DNA from: Nitrososphaerota archaeon
Lineage (GTDB): Archaea > Thermoproteota > Nitrososphaeria > Nitrososphaerales > Nitrosopumilaceae
Reading direction: 5' to 3'
DNA: 49,955 nucleotides
Assembly (NCBI GenBank): GCA_028866655.1
Contig: JAGWHQ010000006.1
Span: 10,312-60,266, forward strand
Translations under genes and position numbers: made by a program
Notes under the pieces: generated by a model
Databases searched by the model: none
What the model saw: only the letters and a program-made list of their open reading frames with translations
What the model was told of the DNA's origin: nothing
Part shown: piece by piece, positions 44,072 through 49,955 of the stretch
Position numbering within the stretch: position 1 is the stretch's first letter
How the letters are laid out: every line of letters starts with the position of its first letter

Positions 44072-44704
44072 CTACGAACTAAGATAACGACCATAGCCTA
44101 TGATACCGTTTTTGTTTACATCCCATGTTGCAGGAAGTATCCACAGATTTCCACTATCATCCGCCTCAAGACTCAGTGTTGCAAGCACATTTGATGGCGG
44201 AGATTGAAGCGAGGCAGGTCCTGCAACTGCTTTCCCATTAATTGGATTGTACATGCTTCCATGGCAAGGACATTGTCCAAGATCATTGCCGCCAGATTGG
44301 TTTGAAGATTTGTATTGCCACAAACACCACAAATGTAAACAAACCATGCTGTATACACGAAATGCAGAAACATCATTTACATTTCCGCCAAGATCTGCAG
44401 GCAGTCGTATTAATTGCCATTTTTTAAACGGTTCAGAATCCAAAGTGGCATCCCCCGTTGAAGGATATGTTATTGTCTGAGAAGAATTAATTGGAAACAC
44501 ATTCACATTTGCAAAAGTTCCATCAGGCAAAACAACTTGAGCTTTGTTGAGAGCAGTATTATCAGGATCAGGCATGAATTTTCCCCATTGGACAAAAGGA
44601 AGAAACGTAAGTGATAGACTGCCAGCAGCAAGAAGTTTTAAGAAATCTCGTCTTGTCACACCCTCCTTAAAAATTGGAACATCTTCGTCTTGTGAGGCAG
44701 GCAT
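44072..44704 (-). CDS. Rieske [2Fe-2S] protein with Tat signal
   Basis: 210 residues. Tat motif TRRDFLK at 17-23 followed by a hydrophobic segment (LLAAGSLSLTFLPF). The cluster ligands are C122-L-H124-x2-C127 and C145-P-C147-H148-G-S, with a longer-than-usual inter-box spacer containing SNQSGGN. It carries electrons outside the membrane, usually in cytochrome bc complexes, yet no cytochrome b gene is near. The preceding 65-residue gene ends 2 nt before this ATG. Confidence 0.9.
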   Translation of the reverse strand: MPASQDEDVPIFKEGVTRRDFLKLLAAGSLSLTFLPFVQWGKFMPDPDNTALNKAQVVLPDGTFANVNVFPINSSQTITYPSTGDATLDSEPFKKWQLIRLPADLGGNVNDVSAFRVYSMVCLHLWCLWQYKSSNQSGGNDLGQCPCHGSMYNPINGKAVAGPASLQSPPSNVLATLSLEADDSGNLWILPATWDVNKNGIIGYGRYLSS

Positions 44705-44705
44705 T

Positions 44706-44900
44706 TTAGCACACTGGAATTAAACTCGAATAGTCGTTTTTATAATAGAGTTTCAAGATTGATTCATCGTCATCTTTTCTTAACAAGTATAACAGTTTAC
44801 CATCTCTACTTTTTTTAATCTCAATTATCGTGTATACGGATCTTGAATTTTTTCCATCTTCCATTATTCGCACTTGTTCTTGACGTTTGAATTTGGCCAT
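44706..44900 (-). CDS. Small basic protein upstream of Rieske gene
   Basis: 64 residues from ATG 44900 (a second ATG at 44903). Beta-rich and charged (VYTIIEIKKSRDGKLLYLLRKDD). No family recognised. Stop is 1 nt before the Rieske ATG, so cotranslated. Confidence 0.6.
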   Translation of the reverse strand: MAKFKRQEQVRIMEDGKNSRSVYTIIEIKKSRDGKLLYLLRKDDDESILKLYYKNDYSSLIPVC

Positions 44901-45263
44901 CATTCTGAAATGATCTACATGAAATAAAACACTTGATTAACAATATCAGTGAACGATGTTACTTGATCCGATCTATCTGTCAGTTAAACAAAGTGTATGA
45001 CATATCAGATATTTTTTAAATTTAGATTCAATTCAAAGATGAAACACCATGATGCGTCCAAGAACCCAGTATGAACAAATTTTGAATCTCATGGTAGAAA
45101 ATTATTTTCTTTTTCGGTATCGATCATCTTTCATTTTTTCCATCATGGAACTAACATCAATAACAAAAGTCCATCTTACTTATTTTATGTCAATATAATT
45201 AACAAGAGTAAATGTCTAACATACATTATCAATACAAAATTTTTAAAATGAGGAGTAACAAAA
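44901..45263. other. Intergenic region, mostly no gene
   Basis: Divergent gap between the Rieske unit and the histidine kinase. It holds one 48-codon frame (ATG 45052 to TAA 45198) that begins like small archaeal winged-helix proteins (RPRTQYEQILNLMVEN) but then loses that likeness; it may be a decayed fragment. No tRNA or long hairpin was seen. Confidence 0.45.
45250..45255 (+). promoter_or_regulatory. Shine-Dalgarno-like site of histidine kinase
   Basis: GAGGAG ends 8 nt before ATG 45264, one of few clear ribosome-binding sites here, implying a leadered mRNA. Confidence 0.5.
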
Positions 45264-46070
45264 ATGAAAGTTAGTGAAAATCATCCAGATGAAATTTCTG
45301 ATGTAATGACAAAAACAGACATCAGCAGACTAGAAATAAAAATAGAAGACATACAACTTGATATCAAAGAGAAAATTCAGGACATACTAAAAGAAGAAAG
45401 ACTAGCAGTATTAGGCGAGTTTTCGGCCAGAATTAACCATGACCTAAGAAACCCACTGGCAATAATCAAGAATGCCGCATCAATCATCAAGGAAAAAGAT
45501 CTTACTCCCGAACAAAAATCAAATCAGTGTGATGTCATTGATAGAGCCATTTTCAGGATAACGCATCAAATAGAAGACGTACTGGATTTCGTGGAACTAC
45601 AGAATTTAGAAATTAGATCCTGTTTGATATCGAAAATCATAGAAAATGCATGGTCAGAGATTAAATTAACAAAAAATACGACCGAATTACATGTCAAATA
45701 TGCCAAGAATATTAGAATACAAGGTGATCAAGTACAACTTAAAATAGCATTCAAGAATATTTTGTTAAATTCTGTTCAAGTTATGAATTATCAGGGGAGA
45801 ATAGATGTAACAATATCCGATGACACAAATTTTGTTCGAATTGAGATAAAAGACAATGGCCCTGGCATCTCAGAAGATATCGTGCCCAAGATATTCGAGC
45901 CCCTATTTACTACAAAACAAACAGGTTCTGGGTTAGGTCTTGTGAGCTGTAAAAATATCATAGAAGGTCACAAAGGAAAAATAAGCATAGATAAAAAAAC
46001 GAACAAAGGTACTAAATTCATAATTGAACTTCCAAAGAATCCATATGAAATTATTGACAACAGAAATTAA
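45264..46070 (+). CDS. Soluble histidine kinase
   Basis: 268 residues. A coiled N-terminus (~15-45) leads to a HisKA dimerisation helix with H59 (RINHDLRNPL), then a HATPase_c domain: N-box NILLNSVQVM, G1 DNGPGIS, F-box PLFTTK, G2 GSGLGL. No sensor or membrane segment, so it may sense inside the cell or be docked to a receptor. The target regulator is not adjacent; the receiver at 3.2 kb is a possible partner (guess). Confidence 0.92.
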   Translation: MKVSENHPDEISDVMTKTDISRLEIKIEDIQLDIKEKIQDILKEERLAVLGEFSARINHDLRNPLAIIKNAASIIKEKDLTPEQKSNQCDVIDRAIFRITHQIEDVLDFVELQNLEIRSCLISKIIENAWSEIKLTKNTTELHVKYAKNIRIQGDQVQLKIAFKNILLNSVQVMNYQGRIDVTISDDTNFVRIEIKDNGPGISEDIVPKIFEPLFTTKQTGSGLGLVSCKNIIEGHKGKISIDKKTNKGTKFIIELPKNPYEIIDNRN

Positions 46071-46189
46071 TTTCTAGTTATAGCACACAAATTCAATAAG
46101 TAAAACGGTTTTGCGTACCATTACAAGTTTCTTGTAAATCATCACATCGTAAAATTATACAATGGGGTAGATATTGTTGCAAAGATTTT

Positions 46190-46387
46190 CTATTTCTTGT
46201 GTCTGGCAGTAAATAAATCGTTTTTTCTTATCTTCCACTTGTGTCTTTCAAGTGTTACATTTTTGATCTCCAATTCGAGTTTCTTTTTTATATCTTGAGT
46301 TAAATTAGGATTTTTAAGTAATTCATTTTTTTCATTAATTTTCTTTGTGCATCGTTCAATCTGTGCATCTATCCCATCAAAACTCAT
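46190..46387 (-). CDS. Small coiled-coil protein
   Basis: 65 residues, highly charged, predicted coiled coil (IERCTKKINEKNELLKNP, KKLELEIKNVTLERHKW). No family recognised. Confidence 0.55.
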   Translation of the reverse strand: MSFDGIDAQIERCTKKINEKNELLKNPNLTQDIKKKLELEIKNVTLERHKWKIRKNDLFTARHKK

Positions 46388-46547
46388 TGTTATTTTTCAA
46401 CCAGACTAGTAATTTAGCAATTTCTGTTCAAGCAATTTGATCATAAAATATTATAAGTTATGATGAGTATCCCGAATAAACGCTACAAATGGTGGATCAA
46501 GTCTAACATACTACACATTTTTTCACCCTACCTGTGCCTAAATTATT

Positions 46548-46567
46548 GAATGATGTGAAAATCATTC
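46548..46567. promoter_or_regulatory. Inverted repeat upstream of antiporter, distal
   Basis: GAATGAT / ATCATTC arms (7 nt) with a 6-nt loop; it could be an operator or stem-loop. Confidence 0.4.
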
Positions 46568-46589
46568 GATTTTTCTCTATCTATTGTTA

Positions 46590-46616
46590 TCTAGAACTAC
46601 TTTTTTGCGTTCTAGA
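46590..46616. promoter_or_regulatory. Inverted repeat just upstream of antiporter TATA
   Basis: TCTAGAAC / GTTCTAGA arms (8 nt) around 11 nt, ending ~14 nt before the TATA-like ATATTTAAC (46630-46639). Placement suits a regulator acting next to the TATA box. Confidence 0.5.
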
Positions 46617-46629
46617 AACACATACGGCA

Positions 46630-46639
46630 AATATTTAAC
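46630..46639 (+). promoter_or_regulatory. TATA box of antiporter
   Basis: AATATTTAAC centred ~26 nt before ATG 46661. Confidence 0.5.
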
Positions 46640-46660
46640 ACATAATTTTTTATCTAAAAC

Positions 46661-47881
46661 ATGATTAATGAAATAATAATATTTTCAGTTGCGGCAGGAA
46701 TAATTTTCCTAGGTTTTGGTGGTGAGATCTTTTTTAAAAGAACTGGAATTTCGTATTATCTTTTCCTCATTCTAGTCGGAGTAATGCTCGGGCCTATTTT
46801 CAATGTACTTCCACGTCAACCATTGATTCCAGTTCTTGGAATATTTTCTTCGTTTACACTGATAATGATTCTCTTTTACAGCGGCATGGACATGAGAATA
46901 AAGGAAGTAATCAAAGGGAGTGCAAGAACTCTAGTACAAGTAACCATCTATGTTGTTTCAAGCATTTTCTTAATTGGAATATCATTGCATTTTATACTCG
47001 GATGGGATCTAATCCAATCTCTCATATTTGGCTCAATGGTGGGTGGAGAGACTGCAGCAGTTGTAGTAATTCCTCTTTCAAGGGCCTTAAAACTCGAACA
47101 AAAAACTATAACATTTCTCACACTTGAATCGATACTGAATTCAATCTACTCTATTGTTTTCTATGAGGCATTTGTCAGCCTATACAAAACTGGAGCAACA
47201 AATTGGACAGTTCCACTTGTTACAATAGGAATGAATTTCTCCATAGGGATTGCAGTAGGAATTGGCCTCTCCATTGCATGGATGTTTGTTTTCAAGTTTT
47301 TCAAAGATTTCAAGTATACATATGTGCTAGCGCTTGGACTCCTCCTTACCACCTATGCGCTAGCTGAAATTCTTCATGGGAGTGGTCTTGTTGCAGTTTT
47401 GATCTTTGGACTAGTCCTTGGGAGTTCAAAAGTCGTCTTGTCACGTCTTGGACAAAAGTTTGACGTTGATAATCTGAATATCCAGTTCTACAAATTTCAA
47501 GGTGAGATCTCTTTTCTTATGGAGACATTCTTCTTTGTGTTTTTGGGCCTAGTATTTGTTATAGTGCCATCAGAAATACTGTCAAATTTCATCCTAGGTT
47601 TAATCATATTGGGTATTTTGATGTTCTTTAGATTCGTAGCAACAAAAATATCTACTAAAAACTCTGAGCTGCGAAAAGATCAGATTACAATATTTTTGAT
47701 TTGTGCACAAGGCGTAGTACCTGCAACATTATCAATTTCAGCATTAAGCGAAGGAATACCACTTGCAAATACTTTTGTTACTCTTGCTGTATATGTCATA
47801 ATTCTTACAAACATTGTAACGACGATTGGTTCAATTTTAATTACAAGAAGAAGGCGTGAGAAAGATAATCAGACCACCTAA
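46661..47881 (+). CDS. Cation/proton antiporter (CPA family)
   Basis: 406 residues, about 11-12 membrane helices. FYSGMDMRIKEV after helix 3 and SMVGGETAAVVVIPLSRAL (acidic E in place of the usual TD/ND pair) mark the transport core. It probably exchanges Na+ or K+ for H+; the residue substitution leaves ion specificity open. C-terminus is short (RRRREKDNQTT) without a regulatory domain. Two inverted repeats sit upstream. Confidence 0.88.
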   Translation: MINEIIIFSVAAGIIFLGFGGEIFFKRTGISYYLFLILVGVMLGPIFNVLPRQPLIPVLGIFSSFTLIMILFYSGMDMRIKEVIKGSARTLVQVTIYVVSSIFLIGISLHFILGWDLIQSLIFGSMVGGETAAVVVIPLSRALKLEQKTITFLTLESILNSIYSIVFYEAFVSLYKTGATNWTVPLVTIGMNFSIGIAVGIGLSIAWMFVFKFFKDFKYTYVLALGLLLTTYALAEILHGSGLVAVLIFGLVLGSSKVVLSRLGQKFDVDNLNIQFYKFQGEISFLMETFFFVFLGLVFVIVPSEILSNFILGLIILGILMFFRFVATKISTKNSELRKDQITIFLICAQGVVPATLSISALSEGIPLANTFVTLAVYVIILTNIVTTIGSILITRRRREKDNQTT

Positions 47882-47907
47882 AATCCGGAAAGCTTGGTTT
47901 GGTTTAA

Positions 47908-47926
47908 TTATTTTTTAAAAAAATAA
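47908..47926. terminator. T/A palindrome between convergent genes
   Basis: TTAT6 A7TAA palindrome directly after the antiporter; a T-rich tract is a typical archaeal terminator. Both convergent genes could use it. Confidence 0.4.
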
Positions 47927-48009
47927 AGTAGGTTATCTTTACATGCACCTAAATATCCTTGTAGGAAAGATTGGCGTAGAATTCTTTTAGATTAAAAAAG
48001 AGTAGATCT

Positions 48010-48051
48010 GGCCGAACACACTACTGTACAGTGCATTTTTGGGTTCCATTT
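48010..48051 (+). repeat. 42-bp repeat flanking cyclase, copy 1
   Basis: Matches 49170-49211 with 38 of 42 identical, all four differences being transitions; weaker likeness extends ~20 nt to the left. It contains the 10-nt palindrome ACTGTACAGT (48023-48032). Confidence 0.8.
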
Positions 48052-48099
48052 AGTACTAGTTCAACTTCTTTTCTTATTCTTGGCGTTAAATTAAAACAA

Positions 48100-49074
48100 T
48101 TATTTTCTAGTAACTAGAAATACTGAATAAACTGATTGGGCTCCAACTGTAGCATTCATGTTTCTAAACTGGTAATCATTGAAGGTTTTCACCTTTTCAT
48201 AAAGATCACTTCCAATAATTACGCCGTTAGGTAATGCAAATCGATTTATCTTAGAGCATCTGTTTACGGTCACGCCAAAAATATCATCAACTGATGATGT
48301 GGCTACTTTTGCAATACTAATTGTTCCATAAGATATGCTAGTGCGATAAGCAATCTCAGGAAGGCCCACTTTAACCATTTTTTTATTTATTTCTGAATTT
48401 GAATCACTTATTGTCAGACAACACTCTATTACATTTTTGAAATAATCCTCATCATTAGAATCAATTTTTATAAAATAAAATAATAATGAATCCCCAATGT
48501 TTTTCACCACCATCCCATTGAATTTTTTTACAATCTCAGCTATGGAATTAATGAAAATTTCATAAAAATTTTTGATTTGTTCATTTGATAAACTAGCTGT
48601 AATCATTGTAGATTGTACAATGTCAATTATACATACGCAACTATCTTCATTTTTCTGAGAAAAGCTTAAAAGAATATTTTCCTGTTCTTTTATAATTTCC
48701 TCTCTTAGATTTATTGCAATCATAGATTCTTGAAGCTTTTTTGCCATAGAATCAAAAGATGTAGAAAGTTGCCCAATCTCATCATGTGATTCAATGTTGG
48801 TTCTAACATCAAAATTTCCCTTGGATATTTTATCAGCTGCCTCACGAAGTCTTGTCAAAGGTTCAGAGAGACGTTTTGATAGAAAAATTGTGATGGTGCT
48901 TATGGCAATCATTAATGCTAAGCCAATCCCAACAATATTTGTTCTTGATTGAAAAAATGGTATATTATTAAAATTTAAAAATAAAATTGTAGTCATCATT
49001 ATAGAAATCAAAGATACTGTCAAAACTAATACTAACAATTTCTTTTTCAAGCTGAAAAACCTCAAATTGAACAA
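48100..49074 (-). CDS. Membrane HAMP/class III nucleotide cyclase
   Basis: 324 residues. Two helices (~12-33, ~46-66), a very short outside loop, HAMP (~66-118; LSEPLTRLREAADKI, HDEIGQLSTSFDSMAKKL), then the cyclase domain (~140-320). Metal aspartates D151 (CIIDIVQST) and D195 (NIGDSLLFYF) and a purine-loop-like NRCSKINRFA are present. Produces cAMP or cGMP; a base-selecting residue is not clear. Flanked by the 42-bp repeats. Confidence 0.88.
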   Translation of the reverse strand: MFNLRFFSLKKKLLVLVLTVSLISIMMTTILFLNFNNIPFFQSRTNIVGIGLALMIAISTITIFLSKRLSEPLTRLREAADKISKGNFDVRTNIESHDEIGQLSTSFDSMAKKLQESMIAINLREEIIKEQENILLSFSQKNEDSCVCIIDIVQSTMITASLSNEQIKNFYEIFINSIAEIVKKFNGMVVKNIGDSLLFYFIKIDSNDEDYFKNVIECCLTISDSNSEINKKMVKVGLPEIAYRTSISYGTISIAKVATSSVDDIFGVTVNRCSKINRFALPNGVIIGSDLYEKVKTFNDYQFRNMNATVGAQSVYSVFLVTRK

Positions 49075-49169
49075 TGTCGTGATTTTTTCGATCCTTAATT
49101 TAAAGTAGCATCAGATTTCATGAGTAATTTTCAGATCATGATTTGTTAGAAATAAAATAAGATGGACCG

Positions 49170-49211
49170 GGCCGGACACGCTACTGTACAGTGCATTTTC
49201 AGGTTCCATTT
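49170..49211 (+). repeat. 42-bp repeat flanking cyclase, copy 2
   Basis: Partner of 48010-48051 in the same orientation, offset 1160 bp. Palindrome ACTGTACAGT at 49183-49192. Confidence 0.8.
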
Positions 49212-49222
49212 GTGTCTAATTT

Positions 49223-49955
49223 TTAGATATAATGTTGTTTCATTCTTGAGATTAACACTATAGAGAGTGTAGCAATTGCTAATACAATAGCAGTAAACGG
49301 GAATTCAGGAACAGCTGGGGCAATCACTTGAGACATGTTCATTATAGTTATACTATGAGTTGAAAAGTGTGGGACTAAAACCAACACTTGAATTCCGCTT
49401 TGAGTAACTACAATTGCAAAACTAGGATTGTCTGTTGATTTTGCATGCAATATTGCATCCATGTTTGGTGCAGGTTGGATTAGTTTTCCATCATACATTA
49501 CACCAAGATTATTTAGATTTTGCAAGTTAACCGTAGTAGCATTAAGATTAAACACAATTACTTTGGGTCCTGTTTGACTAGGTGCGCTTACGTTGACATT
49601 TAAAGAATCAGGCGTATTACTGGTTGTTTGAACTGAAACGTTATTGTCAATTGTAGTCGTAGATTGATTGGTACCAACGTTTACTTCAGCTGCTATTGTT
49701 TGATTTACTTTTGCTTGATTTATGTTTTGAATGTCTTGCTGAGTTGGGGTAAATACAGAATTATGATGCTCTTCATGTCGATCACCGTCTACTGATTCAG
49801 ACATGGTTTTGTTTTCACCATGGTTCTCAGACATGGTTTTGTTTTCACCATGGTTCTCAGACATGTTTCTGTTATCAGATTCATTTTCAGACATGTTTTT
49901 GTTATCATTATGGTTCTCAAACATGGTTCTATTCTGAGATTCATTTTGATTATCT
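49223..49955 (-). CDS. Surface protein with Asn/Ser-rich repeats and PEF-type C-terminus (N-terminus beyond window)
   Basis: At least 244 codons; the frame stays open to the window edge. An ATG at 49924 exists, but no signal peptide follows it, so the true start likely lies beyond. N-terminal part: five 10-residue units (MSEN-x-x-E-N-K/R-T type), then Asn/Thr/Gln-rich, beta-rich region, ending VPEFPFTAIVLAIATLSIVLIS then RMKQHYI, a PEF-like sorting/anchor signal. Probably a shed or anchored surface protein. Confidence 0.8.
   Translation of the reverse strand, partial: DNQNESQNRTMFENHNDNKNMSENESDNRNMSENHGENKTMSENHGENKTMSESVDGDRHEEHHNSVFTPTQQDIQNINQAKVNQTIAAEVNVGTNQSTTTIDNNVSVQTTSNTPDSLNVNVSAPSQTGPKVIVFNLNATTVNLQNLNNLGVMYDGKLIQPAPNMDAILHAKSTDNPSFAIVVTQSGIQVLVLVPHFSTHSITIMNMSQVIAPAVPEFPFTAIVLAIATLSIVLISRMKQHYI
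49801..49950. repeat. Five 30-bp tandem units in PEF protein
   Basis: Units begin at 49801, 49831, 49861, 49891 and 49921; the first two are identical. Each encodes ten residues (in-frame), so copy number can change without frameshift. Confidence 0.85.

Noticed and set aside
48010-48060. The 42-bp repeat as a tRNA or CRISPR unit
   Set aside because: No cloverleaf; only two copies 1160 bp apart without regular spacers.

Overview
The window looks like a chromosomal segment of a mesophilic ammonia-oxidizing-type archaeon (Nitrososphaerota/Thaumarchaeota, probably Nitrosopumilales-like). The evidence is low GC, archaeal information-processing genes (family B DNA polymerase, EF-1 alpha, ribosomal protein S10, RNA polymerase subunit P, archaeal-type ThrRS, Hjc-like nuclease, Hef-like helicase), type II GAPDH, bifunctional FBP aldolase/phosphatase, a 3-hydroxyacyl-CoA dehydrogenase of the kind used in the 3-hydroxypropionate/4-hydroxybutyrate cycle, and many thaumarchaeal-style small zinc proteins and PEF-type surface proteins. 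No rRNA, tRNA, CRISPR array or insertion sequence was seen. Many genes have a TATA-like box about 24-29 nt before the start codon, which fits leaderless mRNAs and supports several TTG/GTG or internal ATG starts.

Region by region: 1-9.5 kb is a surface/signalling zone with a TPR array, a YVTN beta-propeller protein with a repeated helical tail, a response regulator, a CBS protein coupled to a membrane-anchored metalloprotease-like protein, a large Ig-like surface protein, and a TrmB-type regulator. 9.9-14.4 kb holds a prepilin-peptidase-like protein, small proteins and a compact four-gene unit (sugar-nucleotidyltransferase, F420-type LLM oxidoreductase, thiolase, DUF35 OB-fold protein). 14.4-24.5 kb is mostly housekeeping: Hjc-like nuclease, flavin reductase-like protein, threonine synthase, CNNM/CorC protein, GAPDH, DsbA-like protein, HMG-CoA synthase and zinc-finger proteins. 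24.5-29.7 kb has rpoP-rps10-tuf, FBPA/P with a long disordered tail, a LOG-like protein and the 3-hydroxyacyl-CoA dehydrogenase.

29.9-36.6 kb carries small conserved proteins, an EVE protein, a stand-alone Lrp ligand domain, secreted proteins, one apparently frameshifted gene and the Hef-like helicase. 36.7-43.3 kb holds dCMP deaminase, DNA polymerase B, an agmatinase-family enzyme, a mini-TPR protein and ThrRS. 43.4-50 kb contains an orphan Rieske protein, a histidine kinase, a cation/proton antiporter, a HAMP/class III cyclase flanked by two copies of a ~42-bp repeat, and a repeat-rich PEF-anchored surface protein cut by the window end.

Functionally, GAPDH and FBPA/P belong to gluconeogenesis, HMG-CoA synthase (and possibly the thiolase) to isoprenoid lipid synthesis, and the hydroxyacyl-CoA dehydrogenase to carbon fixation. 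No single new defence or mobile system is evident. The most unusual items are the FBPA/P tail, the metalloprotease-like protein lacking the usual third zinc ligand next to a CBS sensor, the thiolase/LLM/nucleotidyltransferase operon, the repeat pair around the cyclase, and the number of tiny Cys-rich genes.
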